A DNA stretch of 38,223 nt from Oscillospiraceae bacterium (GCA_009780025.1 WRAV01000021.1:1-38223); one strand, 5' to 3'; shown: positions 7,488 through 19,413, counted from the stretch's first letter. Program-made: numbers and translations. Notes: a model not told the origin generated them from the sequence alone.

Positions 7488-7786
7488 CTTCAAAAACTCC
7501 TATCTGAATTATATTTTACGTCATGTTTCAAGAGCTTATGAGCGCCTGCACCTGGGGTGTCGACTCCCCTAATGCACCCAGAATCCGCTTGGGCCCCGTG
7601 CGGCTTCCACAAATTTGGCGCGTCGATAAACAGCACCTTAAAACCCCCGCAAACATTTCATGGCGATTATACGAGCAGCGCACAGCTTGGTAAAATTCTT
7701 TCCAAAAACACCGGTAACATGCGCTTAAATAGCATTTATTAAAAAATGTTAAAACTGTGTAACAAAACCCTTAATCACCGGTCTTG
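7488..7786. other. 299-base spacer without a recognised gene
   Basis: It holds the minus-strand ribosome binding site AGGAG of the lipoprotein gene and a TATAAT-like box just upstream of it without a convincing -35. Two copies of CACCGGT lie near the far end. A 61-codon plus-strand frame at 7557 has no ribosome binding site and no recognisable product. Confidence 0.4.
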
Positions 7787-8032
7787 CTATTGAGGAATCA
7801 AAATACCCCAGCGCTCACGGTTGTTGGCTACGGCTTCCATTACCTGCCGACCGTTCATAAAGCGGTCAAACCGGCCTTCTTCAATACCATTTATCACCAT
7901 TTGCAAAAGCTGCTCAAAATAACTTTCCGCACTCTGGCTGCTTACGTCATCTATAAAATCTTCCCGACTGTGTCCGGCTGCCAGGCGGGCATATTCTTCC
8001 TTTACTTCATAAATAAGCTTGTCTCTATGCAT
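7787..8032 (-). CDS. small hypothetical protein (81 aa)
   Basis: An 81-residue soluble, mostly helical protein with balanced charge (for example DKLIYEVKEEYARLAAGHS and QLLQMVINGIEEGRFDRF). I do not recognise a family. The case for a real gene is the AAGGAG site ten bases before the ATG at 8032, a natural amino-acid composition, and its place between two spacers with no competing gene. It is monocistronic as far as can be seen. No signal peptide or membrane segment. Confidence 0.65.
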   Translation of the reverse strand: MHRDKLIYEVKEEYARLAAGHSREDFIDDVSSQSAESYFEQLLQMVINGIEEGRFDRFMNGRQVMEAVANNRERWGILIPQ

Positions 8033-8203
8033 GAGCTCAAAACTCCTTTTTTGCTATATTAGCCCGAATATTATTTTGCCGGGACAGCTTTTTATCCGCG
8101 CGCAACCGGGGGAATTCTTGCCTTTAAGCCAGAATGACCTCGATTACTTTTAAAGCGGTGGTGGCGCTTACATAATTTTAGTAAGTTGCTTAAGACGCAA
8201 AAA

Positions 8204-8229
8204 ACGGGCCGATATTGGCATCGTCCCGT
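8204..8229 (-). terminator. hairpin with T-tract on the minus strand
   Basis: ACGGG-C-CGAT pairs with ATCG-T-CCCGT around a 6-base loop, with one mismatch. On the minus strand it is followed by TTTTTTGCG, as in an intrinsic terminator. No minus-strand gene lies upstream of it, so it may end antisense transcription or be a relic. Confidence 0.35.
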
Positions 8230-8322
8230 GCGAGTGTTACATAAACATGCGACATTCACAAATAAGATATGACTTTTTTGTAAAAAAAATGAGATTGCAG
8301 GTAAACTTCGACAATATATGTA

Positions 8323-8352
8323 TTGACATCCATATTAGATGTGCGATATAAT
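8323..8352 (+). promoter_or_regulatory. rpoB promoter
   Basis: TTGACA (8323-8328) and TATAAT (8347-8352) both match the sigma-A consensus perfectly, separated by 18 bases. It would drive the rpoB-rpoC operon with a leader of about 125 bases. Confidence 0.8.
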
Positions 8353-8486
8353 GATTGTCTGTATTAAAATGGCTGAAATATGCCCAACTTAGGGTATTAT
8401 AGCACAGCCGGGCAAAGTTTTCAATAGTTTTTGGTTTTTTTCTACGGGGCTGAAAGAGGGAATCAGAAATGGAGAGGATTTGACCT

Positions 8487-11400
8487 ATGGTAAAAGTCAA
8501 GCCGGTTAAGCTGGGGAATAACGTCCGCATGAGCTTTAGCCGCATCAATGAGGTCTTGGATATGCCAAACCTCATCGAGGTGCAAAAGAACTCCTACCGC
8601 TGGTTTTTGACCGAGGGGCTGCGGGACGTTTTTCGGGACATCTCATCCATCACGGACTACCAGGGAAATCTGGTGCTGAGCTTCATTGACTACCGGATGG
8701 AGAGCGAGTCCAAGTACACGATTGAAGAGTGCAAAGAGCGGGACGCAACTTTTGCCGCCCCTTTGCGCGTACGGGCCAGCCTGCTCAACAAAGAGACCGG
8801 AGAGGTAAAAGAACAGGACATCTTCATGGGCGACTTCCCGCTGATGACCGAAAGCGGCACCTTCATTATAAATGGAGCCGAGCGGGTTATTGTCTCCCAA
8901 CTGGTACGCTCGCCCGGTTCTTACTATGCCCTTTCCCGGGACAAGGCCGGTAAAGAACTCTACTCCGCCACTATTATCCCCAACCGTGGGGCTTGGCTCG
9001 AGTACGAAACCGACTCCAACGATATAGTATATGTGCGCATAGACAAGAACCGCAAGATACCGGTCACAACCTTTGTGCGCGCCCTCGGTCTTGGCAGCAA
9101 CGAGCAGATAGAGCAGTTCTTCGGCGAAGACCTGCTGCTTAAAGTTACCCTGGACAAAGACGCCACCCACAACGTAGAAGAAGGGCTGCTGGAAGTCTAC
9201 CGCAAGCTGCGTCCAGGCGAACCTCCCACTGTGGATAGCGCCCAGACCCATATAGACAATCTTTTCTTCGACCCGCGCAGGTACGACCTCAGCCGAGTTG
9301 GGCGCTACAAGTACAACAAGAAGCTCTCGCTCGAAAATCGCTTGGTGGGACAAACCCTGTCTCGCCCGGTGATAAACCCACTAACCGGCGAAATCATGGC
9401 CGAGGAGGGCGCAACCCTAACCCGTGCCCAGGCCGAAGAAATTGACCGCGCCGGTGTAGACATGGCCTACCTTCGGGTGGATGACATTGAAGCCAAGGTT
9501 ATCTCCAACGGCATGGTGAATATCCACGACTTTGTAGACTTCGACTGTACCGACATCGGGATAAACGAAAAGGTGCGCTTCGCTGTGCTCCGCGAGATTC
9601 TCGACGCTGCCTCGGATGAAGATGGTCGCAGAAAGCTCATCCGCGAGCGTTTTGACGACCTTATCCCCAAGCACATTATAAAGGACGACATCTTCGCCTC
9701 AATCAACTACCTGCTCGGCCTGAGCAAGGGGTTGGGCAATATCGACGACATCGACCACCTGGGCAACCGGCGAATCCGCTCGGTTGGCGAGCTGTTGCAA
9801 AACCAGTTCCGCATCGGCTTTTCCCGTATGGAGCGGGTTATCCGTGAGCGGATGACAACTCAGAGTCAGGACATGGAAGTGGTCACCCCCCAAGCACTGA
9901 TAAACATCCGGCCGGTTATGGCCGCTATCAAGGAGTTTTTTGGCTCCTCCCCGCTCAGCCAGTTCATGGATCAAACCAACCCACTGGCCGAGCTTACCCA
10001 CAAGCGCAGGCTCTCTGCCCTTGGCCCCGGCGGTCTTTCTCGGGACAGGGCCTCCTTTGAGGTGCGCGACGTTCACTACAGCCACTACGGCCGCATGTGT
10101 CCGATTGAGACCCCGGAAGGGCCGAATATCGGGCTTATATCCTACCTCGCTACCTTCGCGCGGATAAACGAGTACGGGTTCATCGAGGCCCCTTACCGCA
10201 AGGTGGACAAAGAAAACGGTCGAGTGCTCGATGAAGTGGTCTACATGACCGCCGACGTTGAGGACAACTATGTTGTCGCCCAGGCCAACGAACCGCTGGA
10301 CAGTGAAGGGCATTTCACCGACAAACGCGTTACCGTCCGCACCAGGGACCAAATCCAGGAAGTTCCGGCGGCCAGAGTTGACTTCATGGACATCTCACCC
10401 AAGATGGTGGTATCCGTCGCCACCGCGATGATACCCTTCCTTGAAAACGACGACGCCAACCGCGCCCTGATGGGCTCGAACATGCAGCGCCAAGCCGTAC
10501 CGCTGATAAAGCCGGAAAGCCCCATTATCGGCACCGGGATGGAGCATAAGGCCGCCATCGACTCGGGTGTGGTTATAATCAGCCGCACCGAGGGCACCGT
10601 GGCCAAGGTAAGCGCACGTGAAGTGCAGGTCAAGGATAGCGTTGGGCGGGTAGAGAGCTACCAGCTCACCAAATTCATGCGCTCCAACCAGGGAACATGT
10701 ATCAACCAGAGGCCTATCGTAAATGTTGGCGACGCAATCAAAGTTGGGGACGTGATAGCCGACGGCCCCGCCACCGACAACTGCGAGATCTCCCTGGGCA
10801 AAAACGTGCTCATCGGCTTTATGACTTGGGAGGGCTACAACTACGAGGACGCCATACTAATAAACGAGCGGATGCTCAGGGATGATGAGTTCACCTCCAT
10901 CCACATCGAAGAGTACGAGATAGAGGCCCGGGACACAAAGCTTGGCCCAGAAGAGATCACCCGCGACATACCCAACGTAGGCGACGACGTGCTCAAGGAG
11001 CTTGACGAGCGCGGAATCATCCGGATAGGTGCCGAGGTGCGGGCCGGAGATATTCTGGTCGGCAAGGTAACCCCCAAGGGCGAAACCGAGCTCAATGCCG
11101 AAGAGCGCCTGCTGCGCGCCATCTTCGGTGAAAAGGCCCGGGAAGTGCGCGACACGTCCCTGCGCGTGCCTCACGGCGAATATGGCATTATCGTGGACGT
11201 AAAGGTCTTCACCCGCGAGAACTCAGACGAGCTCAGCCCCGGGGTAAACATGGCTGTCCGCTGCTATATCGCTCAGAAGCGTAAAATCTCTGTGGGCGAT
11301 AAAATGGCCGGCCGCCACGGCAATAAGGGCGTTGTCTCTCAAGTGCTGCCCGCCGAAGATATGCCCTATCTGCCCGACGGCACCCCCCTGGACGTGGTGC

Positions 11401-12227
11401 TAAACCCGCTGGGCGTGCCATCCCGAATGAATATCGGGCAAGTGCTTGAGGTTCACTTGGGACGCGCCGCAAAGCAGCTGGGCTGGAAGATAATGACTCC
11501 TGTCTTCGACGGCGCCAGCGAGTACGACATTATGGACACCCTCAAAGAGGCCGGCTACTCGGAAGACGGCAAAAGCATCGTCTACGACGGGCGCACCGGC
11601 GAAGCCTTCGACAATCCGGTAACTGTGGGTTATATGTACTTCCTCAAACTCCACCACTTGGTTGACGATAAAATTCACGCCCGCTCTACAGGGCCGTACT
11701 CGCTTGTAACACAGCAGCCGCTGGGCGGTAAGGCGCAGTTCGGCGGTCAGCGCTTCGGCGAGATGGAAGTTTGGGCGCTCGAGGCATACGGCGCTGCCTA
11801 CACCCTGCAAGAGATACTCACCGTCAAGTCGGATGACATCGTGGGCCGCGTTAAGACTTACGAGTCGATAATCAAGGGGCAGAATGTACCCAAGCCGGGC
11901 ATCCCCGAGAGCTTCAAGGTGCTTATCAAAGAACTGCAGTCGCTATCCCTGGACGTCAAAGTGCTTGACAAAGACAACATGGAGATTGACCTCAAACAAT
12001 CCTTTGACGACGACAATATGGGGCTTTCTATCAAAGAGGATGAGCTGTTCGAAACTGTCGAAATCGACAGCGAAATCCAGGCGGGCTTTGGCATCGAACA
12101 CCCGGATATGGATGGCGAGTCCTCTGCAACCAACGGCAGCGATGACGACGATCCACTTCTTACGCCAGAGGAAGACGAAGACGACTTCGATATGGACGAC
12201 TCAGCGGAAGAGGAAGACGAGGACTAA
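8487..12227 (+). CDS. rpoB: RNA polymerase beta subunit
   Basis: Second-largest catalytic subunit of RNA polymerase, 1246 residues, full length. The rifampicin pocket reads [21 protein letters not shown] at about residue 487 onward, then [10 protein letters not shown]. It keeps the residues equivalent to E. coli Asp516, His526 and Ser531 but has Pro (codon 9951-9953) where E. coli has Gln510. The catalytic-side motifs [37 protein letters not shown] and [18 protein letters not shown] are all present. The C-terminus is an acidic tail ([19 protein letters not shown]). The ATG at 8487 follows GGAGAGG. rpoC begins 32 bases after the stop. Confidence 0.99.
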   Translation: MVKVKPVKLGNNVRMSFSRINEVLDMPNLIEVQKNSYRWFLTEGLRDVFRDISSITDYQGNLVLSFIDYRMESESKYTIEECKERDATFAAPLRVRASLLNKETGEVKEQDIFMGDFPLMTESGTFIINGAERVIVSQLVRSPGSYYALSRDKAGKELYSATIIPNRGAWLEYETDSNDIVYVRIDKNRKIPVTTFVRALGLGSNEQIEQFFGEDLLLKVTLDKDATHNVEEGLLEVYRKLRPGEPPTVDSAQTHIDNLFFDPRRYDLSRVGRYKYNKKLSLENRLVGQTLSRPVINPLTGEIMAEEGATLTRAQAEEIDRAGVDMAYLRVDDIEAKVISNGMVNIHDFVDFDCTDIGINEKVRFAVLREILDAASDEDGRRKLIRERFDDLIPKHIIKDDIFASINYLLGLSKGLGNIDDIDHLGNRRIRSVGELLQNQFRIGFSRMERVIRERMTTQSQDMEVVTPQALINIRPVMAAIKEFFGSSPLSQFMDQTNPLAELTHKRRLSALGPGGLSRDRASFEVRDVHYSHYGRMCPIETPEGPNIGLISYLATFARINEYGFIEAPYRKVDKENGRVLDEVVYMTADVEDNYVVAQANEPLDSEGHFTDKRVTVRTRDQIQEVPAARVDFMDISPKMVVSVATAMIPFLENDDANRALMGSNMQRQAVPLIKPESPIIGTGMEHKAAIDSGVVIISRTEGTVAKVSAREVQVKDSVGRVESYQLTKFMRSNQGTCINQRPIVNVGDAIKVGDVIADGPATDNCEISLGKNVLIGFMTWEGYNYEDAILINERMLRDDEFTSIHIEEYEIEARDTKLGPEEITRDIPNVGDDVLKELDERGIIRIGAEVRAGDILVGKVTPKGETELNAEERLLRAIFGEKAREVRDTSLRVPHGEYGIIVDVKVFTRENSDELSPGVNMAVRCYIAQKRKISVGDKMAGRHGNKGVVSQVLPAEDMPYLPDGTPLDVVLNPLGVPSRMNIGQVLEVHLGRAAKQLGWKIMTPVFDGASEYDIMDTLKEAGYSEDGKSIVYDGRTGEAFDNPVTVGYMYFLKLHHLVDDKIHARSTGPYSLVTQQPLGGKAQFGGQRFGEMEVWALEAYGAAYTLQEILTVKSDDIVGRVKTYESIIKGQNVPKPGIPESFKVLIKELQSLSLDVKVLDKDNMEIDLKQSFDDDNMGLSIKEDELFETVEIDSEIQAGFGIEHPDMDGESSATNGSDDDDPLLTPEEDEDDFDMDDSAEEEDED

Positions 12228-12259
12228 TGATTCCCATATAGAAAGAGGGGTTTTGTAAT

Positions 12260-15200
12260 ATGGAATTTAATGTATTTGAATCCATGAAGATAGGCCTGGC
12301 GTCCCCCGAGTCTATTCGGGATTGGTCTTACGGCGAAGTGAAAAAGCCCGAAACCATAAACTACCGCACACTTAAGCCGGAACGTGAAGGCCTATTTTGT
12401 GAGCGCGTGTTCGGTCCCCAGAAGGACTGGGAGTGCTACTGTGGGCGGTACAAGCGCATCCGCTACAAGGGCAAGGTCTGCGAGCGCTGCGGGGTCGAAG
12501 TCACTCGTTCTAAAGTCCGCAGAGAGCGCATGGGCCACATCGAGCTGGCCGCGCCTGTTTCTCATATCTGGTATTTCAAGGGTACCTCTTCGCGGATGGG
12601 GCTATTGTTGAACATGAGCCCCCGCCTGCTGGAAAAAGTACTTTACTTTGCGGCGTATATAGTCATTGACCCAGGCCGCACCAACCTCAAAAAGTACACT
12701 CTGCTCACCGAGAAAGAGTACCGCGAGCTCAAAGAGGCCTACGAAGATGACTTCGAGGCTGGTATGGGCGCCGAGGCGGTCAAAAAGCTGCTTGAGCAGA
12801 TCGACATCTCCGGCCTTTCGGTTGAGCTCAAAGAAGAGCTGAAGACCGCCACCGGCCAGAAGAAGGCCAAGACCCTAAAGCGTCTGGAAATCGTTGAGGC
12901 CTTCAAAAATTCCGGTAACAAGCCGGAGTGGATGATCCTGGATGTTGTACCGGTTATCCCACCTGAGATACGTCCAATGGTTCAGCTGGACGGCGGGCGC
13001 TTTGCCACCTCCGACCTCAACGACCTTTACCGCCGGGTGATCAACCGCAACAACCGGCTAAACAAACTGCTGGACTTGGGCGCACCAGATATAATCGTCC
13101 GCAACGAGAAGCGGATGCTCCAAGAGGCTGTGGACGCCCTTATCGACAACGGTCGCCGGGGCCGCCCGGTCACCGGGCCGAACAACCGGCCGCTCAAGTC
13201 ACTATCTGACATGCTCAAAGGCAAGCAGGGCCGCTTTAGGCAGAACCTGCTGGGTAAACGCGTAGACTACTCTGGCCGCTCGGTTATCGTGGTTGGGCCC
13301 GAGCTCAAGATGTACCAGTGCGGCCTGCCCAAGGAGATGGCTATCGAGCTGTTCAAGCCCTTCGTAATGAAGCGGCTGGTGGACAACAAGGACGCACAAA
13401 ACGCCAAACAAGCCCGAAAGATGGTAGAGCGCGCAACCTCCAAAGAGGTCTGGGACGCGTTGGAAGTTGTCATCAGAGACCACCCGGTGCTGCTCAACCG
13501 CGCGCCTACCCTTCACAGACTTGGCATCCAGGCTTTTGAGCCGGTGCTGGTCGAAGGCCGCGCGCTCAAGCTCCACCCGCTGGTCTGTACCGCCTACAAC
13601 GCCGACTTCGACGGCGACCAGATGGCTGTCCACGTACCCCTCTCGGCTGAGGCCCAGAGTGAAGCCCGGTTCCTGATGCTGGCTGCCGGTAACCTGCTCA
13701 AGCCCTCGGATGGACGACCGGTGGCCGTGCCCACTCAGGACATGGTTCTCGGCTCCTACTATCTCACCAAACAAGTGGACGACGCAAAAGGGTCAGGCAA
13801 GGCTTTTTGCAGCCCTGCCGAGGCTATCATGGCCTATGGCGATGGGGTGATAAGCCTGCACGCACCCATAAAAGTCCGCATGACACGCGAAATTGGAAGC
13901 GAGATACGCAGCAAAGTTATCAACACCACCGTGGGCCGGATTATCTTCAACGAGCCGATACCCCAAGACCTCGGCTTTGTTGACAGACAGAACCCCGAAA
14001 CCCAGTTCGACCTGGAAGTTGAGCACCTTGTCCGCAAGAAAGAGCTGGGCAAGGTAATCGAGCGCTGCATATCCCGCCATGGCACCGCACGCACGGCCGA
14101 AGTGCTTGACAAAATCAAGACGCTGGGCTTCAAGTATAGCACCAGAAGCGCCATAACTGTCTCGGTTTCGGACGCAGTTGTGCCGGATGAGAAGAAGCAG
14201 TATCTGGCCGAAGCTGAGCAAAAAATCGACGAGATTCAGCGCCGGTACGATCGTGGCCTGATCTCCGAAGAAGTGCGCTACGAGCGGGTGATCAAGACCT
14301 GGAACGAGACTACCGCCAAAGTAAAGGACGCACTCCAAGACAGCTTTGGGCCCGAAAACCCCATCTTCATGATGGCGGACTCGGGTGCTCGCGGCAGCAT
14401 GGATCAGATACGCCAGCTGGCAGGTATGCGTGGGCTTATCGCCAACACCTCCGGTCGCGCAATTGAGATTCCCATCCGCTCCAACTACCGTGAGGGACTG
14501 AATATCCTCGAGTACTTCAACTCCAGCCGCGGCGCGCGCAAAGGCCTTGCCGACACCGCCCTGCGCACCGCCGACTCCGGCTACCTTACCCGCCGCCTGG
14601 TCGACGTCTCCCAAGAGGTCATTATCCGGGAGGAAGACTGCGGCACCACCGGGGGCGTCATTGTCCAGGAGATTTTGGACAGTGGCCGTGTAATCGAAGA
14701 GTTCTCCGAGCGCCTGCTGGGCCGCTACTCAGTCGAGGACGTCATTAACCCGAGCACCGGCGAAATAATAGTCACAAAAGACACTATGATGACCGAGATG
14801 GACGCGGATAAAATTGTCGCCAGCGGTATTACCAAGCTGACCATCCGCTCTTTGCTGGGTTGCCGCAGCGAAAACGGGGTCTGCTCACGGTGCTACGGCG
14901 CCAACCTTGCCAACGGCCAGCCGATTGCAATCGGCGAAGCTGTGGGCGTCATTGCAGCCCAATCAATCGGCGAACCCGGCACCCAGCTAACCATGCGTAC
15001 CTTCCACACCGGAGGCATCGCGTCAGCCAGCGACATCACCCAGGGTCTGCCTCGTGTTGAAGAGCTGTTCGAGGCCCGCAAGCCCAAGAACGCCGTTATA
15101 CTTTCCCACATCGACGGTGTTGTCAGCTTTGAGAAGGACGCCAAGGGCAACGACTTCGCAGTGGTTACGGATGGTGAAACCGGCGACCGCTTCGAAAAAC

Positions 15201-15922
15201 AGGTTATCTACGGCTCCACCCTCAAGGTGGCCGAAGGTGACGTCGTAAAGAAAGGTGACCAGCTGACCGAGGGCTCGGTCGAACCGGCTGAGTTCTTGCA
15301 AGTCAACGGCGAGATGGCTGTGCAGGATTACCTCATCCAAGAAGTACAGCGGGTTTACCGCACACAGGGTGTTGATATCAACGATAAGCACATCGAGGTT
15401 ATAGTTCGCCAAATGATGCGCAAAATAAAGGTAGACGACCAAGGCGACACCACCCTTATCAGCGGCTCGACAATCTCCAAACACGAGCTGAATGCGGCCA
15501 ATGACCACATTGACCAGCTCAACGCCGCTAACGGTGGAGAACTAAGGCACGCCACCAGTACTCCCCTGTTGCTGGGCATCACCAAGGCCTCGTTGGCTAC
15601 CGAAAGCTTTATGAGCGCGGCGGCCTTCCAGGAAACCACCAGGGTGCTCACCGAAGCTGCTATCATGGGTAAAGTCGACCCGCTGGTCGGGCTGAAAGAG
15701 AACGTCATAATCGGCAAGCTCATACCGGCGGGTACGGGCACTGTAGTCTACTCCAAGTTCGAGAAAGAGCGCCGTTCGATACCCATGCCCAGCGCGTTCG
15801 ATGCAGCGATTAAACAAGCCGAAGAAGACGCCGCAGCCGAGCAGCGCAAAACCCAGGAGAATACCCCACACAGTGGCGCAATGCCTTTCAATACCCCGAT
15901 ATTTATCGAGAGAGCGGAATAG
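12260..15922 (+). CDS. rpoC: RNA polymerase beta' subunit
   Basis: Largest catalytic subunit of RNA polymerase, 1220 residues. The N-terminal zinc-binding site has Cys59, Cys61, Cys74 and Cys77. The active-site motif [12 protein letters not shown], whose three Asp residues hold the catalytic magnesium, lies near residue 450. A second zinc site is formed around CGTTGG, then [17 protein letters not shown] at about 870-890, followed by the [21 protein letters not shown] trigger/bridge region (given as a landmark). The length without large insertions is typical of Firmicutes. It is co-transcribed with rpoB behind an AGAGGGG site. The ribosomal L7Ae-like gene that often follows rpoC in Firmicutes is missing; a fold-back repeat follows the stop instead. 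Confidence 0.99.
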   Translation: MEFNVFESMKIGLASPESIRDWSYGEVKKPETINYRTLKPEREGLFCERVFGPQKDWECYCGRYKRIRYKGKVCERCGVEVTRSKVRRERMGHIELAAPVSHIWYFKGTSSRMGLLLNMSPRLLEKVLYFAAYIVIDPGRTNLKKYTLLTEKEYRELKEAYEDDFEAGMGAEAVKKLLEQIDISGLSVELKEELKTATGQKKAKTLKRLEIVEAFKNSGNKPEWMILDVVPVIPPEIRPMVQLDGGRFATSDLNDLYRRVINRNNRLNKLLDLGAPDIIVRNEKRMLQEAVDALIDNGRRGRPVTGPNNRPLKSLSDMLKGKQGRFRQNLLGKRVDYSGRSVIVVGPELKMYQCGLPKEMAIELFKPFVMKRLVDNKDAQNAKQARKMVERATSKEVWDALEVVIRDHPVLLNRAPTLHRLGIQAFEPVLVEGRALKLHPLVCTAYNADFDGDQMAVHVPLSAEAQSEARFLMLAAGNLLKPSDGRPVAVPTQDMVLGSYYLTKQVDDAKGSGKAFCSPAEAIMAYGDGVISLHAPIKVRMTREIGSEIRSKVINTTVGRIIFNEPIPQDLGFVDRQNPETQFDLEVEHLVRKKELGKVIERCISRHGTARTAEVLDKIKTLGFKYSTRSAITVSVSDAVVPDEKKQYLAEAEQKIDEIQRRYDRGLISEEVRYERVIKTWNETTAKVKDALQDSFGPENPIFMMADSGARGSMDQIRQLAGMRGLIANTSGRAIEIPIRSNYREGLNILEYFNSSRGARKGLADTALRTADSGYLTRRLVDVSQEVIIREEDCGTTGGVIVQEILDSGRVIEEFSERLLGRYSVEDVINPSTGEIIVTKDTMMTEMDADKIVASGITKLTIRSLLGCRSENGVCSRCYGANLANGQPIAIGEAVGVIAAQSIGEPGTQLTMRTFHTGGIASASDITQGLPRVEELFEARKPKNAVILSHIDGVVSFEKDAKGNDFAVVTDGETGDRFEKQVIYGSTLKVAEGDVVKKGDQLTEGSVEPAEFLQVNGEMAVQDYLIQEVQRVYRTQGVDINDKHIEVIVRQMMRKIKVDDQGDTTLISGSTISKHELNAANDHIDQLNAANGGELRHATSTPLLLGITKASLATESFMSAAAFQETTRVLTEAAIMGKVDPLVGLKENVIIGKLIPAGTGTVVYSKFEKERRSIPMPSAFDAAIKQAEEDAAAEQRKTQENTPHSGAMPFNTPIFIERAE

Positions 15923-15930
15923 GCAGTTTG

Positions 15931-16002
15931 TAGGGGCGATCTGTGACCGCCCGACTGCATGCAGCCTAATGGAAACTTACGGGCGAACACAGTTCGCCCG
16001 TA
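15931..16002 (+). repeat. two-hairpin fold-back element after rpoC
   Basis: It begins about nine bases after the rpoC stop with GTAGGGGCGATC-TGT-GACCGCCC (8-bp stem with one mismatch, 15934-15952). About 25 bases later it ends in a perfect 11-bp stem TACGGGCGAAC/GTTCGCCCGTA (15978-16002). The outer ends GTAGGGGCG and CGCCCGTAC are near inverted repeats. The second hairpin abuts the -35 box of the rpsL promoter and could also help end the rpoBC transcript. Confidence 0.65.
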
Positions 16003-16003
16003 C

Positions 16004-16032
16004 TTGACAACATCCCCCAAAAGTGATAAAAT
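16004..16032 (+). promoter_or_regulatory. promoter of the rpsL-rpsG-fusA operon
   Basis: TTGACA (16004-16009), a 17-base spacer and TAAAAT (16027-16032). The -35 starts two bases after the fold-back element. Confidence 0.8.
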
Positions 16033-16037
16033 TTTTC

Positions 16038-16080
16038 GGGGCATTAGCGCCCCCAGTTTGATTGATAGCGCGCTCGCGCT
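16038..16080 (+). promoter_or_regulatory. structured leader of rpsL
   Basis: Two short hairpins directly follow the promoter: GGGGC/GCCCC with a 6-base loop (16038-16053) and AGCGCG/CGCGCT with a 2-base loop (16067-16080). In a ribosomal-protein operon such a leader could bind a ribosomal protein (S7 and S12 are encoded here) for feedback control. That role is inferred. Confidence 0.35.
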
Positions 16081-16113
16081 TACCAATATATCTTCAAGGA
16101 AAGGAGGATACAA

Positions 16114-16536
16114 ATGCCAACCTTTAACCAACTGGTGAGAAAGGGCAGAGAGGTTCTCGTAACCAAAAGCACTTCGCCCGCGCTGCTTAAAGGGCTCAAC
16201 TCCAAAAAGCGGATCATGACCGACCACGACTCCCCGCAAAAACGCGGCGTATGCACGGCTATCCGTACAGCTACACCCAAGAAGCCCAACTCCGCGCTGC
16301 GCAAAGTCGCTAGGGTCAAGCTCTCCAACCAGATCGAAGTTACGGCTTACATCCCTGGCGAAGGCCACAACCTGCAAGAGCACAGCGTGGTGCTTATTCG
16401 CGGCGGGAGAGTAAAAGACTTGCCCGGTTGCCGCTATCACATTGTCCGCGGAACACTGGACACCCAGGGTGTTGCAAACCGCAAGCAGAGCCGGTCCAAG
16501 TACGGGGCAAAGCGGCCCAAAGCCGGAGCGAAGTAA
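16114..16536 (+). CDS. rpsL: 30S ribosomal protein S12
   Basis: Decoding-centre protein of the small subunit, 140 residues. The streptomycin-related loops [15 protein letters not shown] and GGRVKDLPG are intact with the lysines of sensitive strains, and [18 protein letters not shown] is conserved. The Asp in VKDLPG is the usual site of methylthiolation. Compared with many homologues, the segment [20 protein letters not shown] is divergent. ATG 16114 follows AAGGAGG. First gene of the rpsL-rpsG-fusA group. Confidence 0.98.
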   Translation: MPTFNQLVRKGREVLVTKSTSPALLKGLNSKKRIMTDHDSPQKRGVCTAIRTATPKKPNSALRKVARVKLSNQIEVTAYIPGEGHNLQEHSVVLIRGGRVKDLPGCRYHIVRGTLDTQGVANRKQSRSKYGAKRPKAGAK

Positions 16537-16668
16537 AAAACTGCCAGAGCAAAAGATTTTTGCCGGAATTAACGGTTAACATATACTAAACGTTATGCCG
16601 GCACAACGGGAGTTTTTTTGACGCTTTCGAGTACCGATGAATTCATTATTGTGAAGGAGGGAAGTAAA

Positions 16669-17139
16669 GTGCCGAGAAGAGGAACTATTGCAAAACGCGA
16701 TGTCTTGCCTGATCCGCTGTACAAGTCTAAGCTGGTAACCCGGCTTATCAACAGCATTATGCTGGACGGCAAAAAAGGCGTATCTCAAAAAATTGTTTAC
16801 GGCGCCTTTGACATCGTAAAAGAAAAGACAGGCAAAGACCCGCTCGACGCCTTTGAGACAGCTATGGAGAACATTATGCCTGTGCTGGAAGTAAAGGCGA
16901 GAAGAGTGGGCGGTGCAACCTACCAGGTGCCGATCGAAGTACGCGCTGAGCGCAGACAAACTTTGGGCCTGCGCTGGCTGACCAGCTACTCGCGCAATCG
17001 CAACGAAAAGACCATGCGCGAGCGTCTGGCAGGCGAAATCATGGACGCCCTTAACAGCACCGGCGGCGCCTGCAAAAAACGCGACGATACCCACAAGATG
17101 GCCGAAGCCAACCGCGCGTTTGCACACTACAGATGGTAA
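16669..17139 (+). CDS. rpsG: 30S ribosomal protein S7
   Basis: Small-subunit assembly protein that binds the 3' major domain of 16S rRNA, here 156 residues, the usual length. Recognised from [37 protein letters not shown] and [19 protein letters not shown] placed the start at GTG 16669 because GAAGGAGG sits eight bases before it and S7 proteins begin at this point; the open frame extends further upstream to 16618, but that part shows no homology. The first residues are MPRRG. Confidence 0.97.
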   Translation: MPRRGTIAKRDVLPDPLYKSKLVTRLINSIMLDGKKGVSQKIVYGAFDIVKEKTGKDPLDAFETAMENIMPVLEVKARRVGGATYQVPIEVRAERRQTLGLRWLTSYSRNRNEKTMRERLAGEIMDALNSTGGACKKRDDTHKMAEANRAFAHYRW

Positions 17140-17172
17140 CTTGAAATTTATTAACTAATTTGGGAGGACTTT

Positions 17173-19251
17173 ATGCCAAGAGAAGTGCCTTTAGAGCTTA
17201 CTCGAAATATAGGCATAATGGCCCACATTGATGCTGGTAAAACGACTACGTCCGAGCGTATACTTTACTACACCGGAAAGGTGCATAAGGTTGGCGAGAC
17301 TCACGAGGGCGCCGCAACAATGGACTGGATGGAGCAAGAGCAGGAGAGAGGCATAACTATTACCTCCGCTGCCACAACTGCCTTCTGGAACGGCCATAGA
17401 ATAAACATTATCGACACACCCGGGCACGTTGACTTCACCGTAGAAGTCGAGCGCTCCCTGCGCGTGCTGGACGGCTCTGTAACTGTCTTTTGCGCCAAGG
17501 GCGGCGTTGAGCCCCAGTCGGAGACTGTGTGGCGCCAAGCGGATAAATACCGCGTGCCCCGCATGGCCTACGTAAACAAAATGGATATCATGGGGGCCGA
17601 CTTCTTCCGCGTTGTGGAGATGATGAAAGATCGGCTCAAGTGTAACGCGGTGCCAATCCAGATTCCTATCGGCGCTGAGGATGTCTTCCGCGGAATTATC
17701 GACCTTGTAGAGATGAAGGCATACGTCTACTACGACGACCTGGGCAAGGATATCCGCGTGGAGGAGATTCCCGCTGACCTGCTGCAGCTGGCCAAAGACC
17801 AACACGCCAAGCTCATGGAGTCGGTCGCCGAGCAAGACGAAGAGCTGATGGAGCGTTACCTGGGCGGCGAAGAAGACCTGCCGATTGACGATGTCAAGCG
17901 GGCGATTCGGGCATCTACTCTGGCAAACCAGATGGTGCCGGTTGTCTGTGGAACCTCTTACCGGAACAAAGGTGTGCAAAAACTGCTTGATGCCATAGTC
18001 GACTATATGCCCGCACCCACCGACATCGAGGACATTAAGGGCATCAACCCCAAAACTGGGGAGGAAGACTCGCGCCCAACAAGCGACGACGCACCTTTCT
18101 CCGCACTAGCCTTCAAGATTGCCACTGACCCGTTTGTGGGCAAGCTCTGCTTCTTTAGGGTCTACTCGGGTAAGGTTGATGCGGGCAGCTCGGTGTTTAA
18201 CTCCACCAAAAGCAACAGCGAGCGACTAGGCCGTATTCTGCAGATGCACGCAAACTCCAGGCAGGACATTGAGACCTGCTACGCCGGAGATATTGCGGCC
18301 GCTGTCGGTCTCAAGAACACCACCACCGGCGACACCTTGTGTGATGCCAAGCACCCGACCATTCTAGAGTCTATGGAGTTCCCAGACCCGGTTATCCGAG
18401 TTGCGATTGAACCCAAGACCAAGGCCGGCCAGGAAAAGATGAGCATCGCGCTACAAAAGCTGGCTGAAGAGGACCCCACATTCCACTTCTACACCGACCA
18501 GGAGACCGGCCAGACCCTAATCGCTGGCATGGGCGAGCTTCACCTTGAGATTATAGTCGACCGCTTGCTCCGCGAGTTCAAGGTCGAGGCCAACGTCGGT
18601 AAGCCCCAGGTTGCCTACAAAGAGACTATTCGCAAGGAAGCCGAGTCGGACACCAAGTACGCACGGCAGTCAGGCGGACGGGGCCAATACGGCCACGTCA
18701 AGATTCGCATAGCACCCAACGAGAGCGGCGCAGGCTATGTTTTCGAGAACAAGATTGTGGGTGGCACCGTACCCAAGGAGTATATCGGCCCAATCGACCA
18801 AGGTATCCAGGGTGCCATGAAAGCGGGTATTTTGGCCGGCTACCCGGTGGAGGACATCGTCGTCACCCTGTACGACGGCTCATACCATGAGGTCGACTCC
18901 TCTGAGATGGCCTTCAAAATCGCCGGCTCGATGGCGTTCAAGGACGCCATGCAAAAAGCCAGCCCCTGTGTGCTTGAGCCCATCATGAAGGTTACTGTAA
19001 CCGTGCCAGAAGAGTATATGGGTGACGTCATCGGCGACATTAACAGCCGCCGGGGTCAAATCGCAGGGATGGTAGCTCAAAGCGGCGCCCAGCAAATCGA
19101 TTCTCACGTCCCGCTTTCCGAGATGTTCGGTTACGCCACCGACATGCGTTCCAAGACTCAGGGACGCGGCCAGTACACCATGGAACCTTCCCATTATATC
19201 GAAGTGCCTAAGTCAATTGCTGAGGGACTTATCAACAAGAAGCCGGAGTAG
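17173..19251 (+). CDS. fusA: translation elongation factor G
   Basis: GTPase that drives ribosomal translocation, 692 residues, full length. G1 is [13 protein letters not shown] near residue 17, switch II is [15 protein letters not shown], and the specificity motif is NKMD near residue 137. Domain IV carries [11 protein letters not shown] and the C-terminal [10 protein letters not shown] motif. ATG 17173 follows GGGAGG. It is 33 bases after rpsG in the same operon. A fold-back repeat starts one base after its TAG stop. Confidence 0.99.
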   Translation: MPREVPLELTRNIGIMAHIDAGKTTTSERILYYTGKVHKVGETHEGAATMDWMEQEQERGITITSAATTAFWNGHRINIIDTPGHVDFTVEVERSLRVLDGSVTVFCAKGGVEPQSETVWRQADKYRVPRMAYVNKMDIMGADFFRVVEMMKDRLKCNAVPIQIPIGAEDVFRGIIDLVEMKAYVYYDDLGKDIRVEEIPADLLQLAKDQHAKLMESVAEQDEELMERYLGGEEDLPIDDVKRAIRASTLANQMVPVVCGTSYRNKGVQKLLDAIVDYMPAPTDIEDIKGINPKTGEEDSRPTSDDAPFSALAFKIATDPFVGKLCFFRVYSGKVDAGSSVFNSTKSNSERLGRILQMHANSRQDIETCYAGDIAAAVGLKNTTTGDTLCDAKHPTILESMEFPDPVIRVAIEPKTKAGQEKMSIALQKLAEEDPTFHFYTDQETGQTLIAGMGELHLEIIVDRLLREFKVEANVGKPQVAYKETIRKEAESDTKYARQSGGRGQYGHVKIRIAPNESGAGYVFENKIVGGTVPKEYIGPIDQGIQGAMKAGILAGYPVEDIVVTLYDGSYHEVDSSEMAFKIAGSMAFKDAMQKASPCVLEPIMKVTVTVPEEYMGDVIGDINSRRGQIAGMVAQSGAQQIDSHVPLSEMFGYATDMRSKTQGRGQYTMEPSHYIEVPKSIAEGLINKKPE

Positions 19252-19252
19252 T

Positions 19253-19326
19253 GACGACCGCCCTCGGTCGTCCGCGAATCTGCACCGAATTGTTGGCAAC
19301 AGACGATCGAGTGCGATCGTCCCTAC
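19253..19326 (-). repeat. two-hairpin fold-back element after fusA
   Basis: It starts one base after the fusA stop codon with the perfect stem GACGACCG-CCCT-CGGTCGTC (19253-19272). It ends with GACGATCG-AGTG-CGATCGTC followed by CCTAC (19302-19326), that is, GTAGGGACGATCG on the minus strand. The architecture is that of the element after rpoC, in the opposite orientation. Confidence 0.65.
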
Positions 19327-19384
19327 GATTCGTATGGCAAATTCTGTGCCCGTGCGTTTGCCGTGACTTTCTTGACAATAGTGC

Positions 19385-19413
19385 TTGCATTTTCTGCCGG
19401 TACTTGCTACAAT
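19385..19413 (+). promoter_or_regulatory. tuf promoter with extended -10
   Basis: TTGCAT (19385-19390), a 17-base spacer and TACAAT (19408-19413) preceded by TGC. A TTGACA at 19372 lacks a -10 at suitable distance. tuf can therefore be transcribed apart from fusA. Confidence 0.6.

Larger units (their letters stand above)
8033..8486. other. 454-base region upstream of rpoB
   Basis: No gene is seen. It contains the ribosome binding site of the 81-residue gene, an imperfect hairpin at 8204-8229, the rpoB promoter at 8323-8352 and a leader of about 125 bases before rpoB. The ribosomal protein genes rplJ and rplL, which often precede rpoB, are absent here. Confidence 0.6.

Noticed and set aside
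7557-7742. 61-codon plus-strand frame in the spacer
   Set aside because: No ribosome binding site, no recognisable family, and an odd composition; probably chance.
8237-8575. 112-codon minus-strand frame across the rpoB promoter and start
   Set aside because: It overlaps the promoter and the first codons of rpoB, and its translation has no family features.
19372-19377. TTGACA as the tuf -35 box
   Set aside because: There is no -10-like sequence 16-18 bases downstream; the TTGCAT/TACAAT pair fits better.
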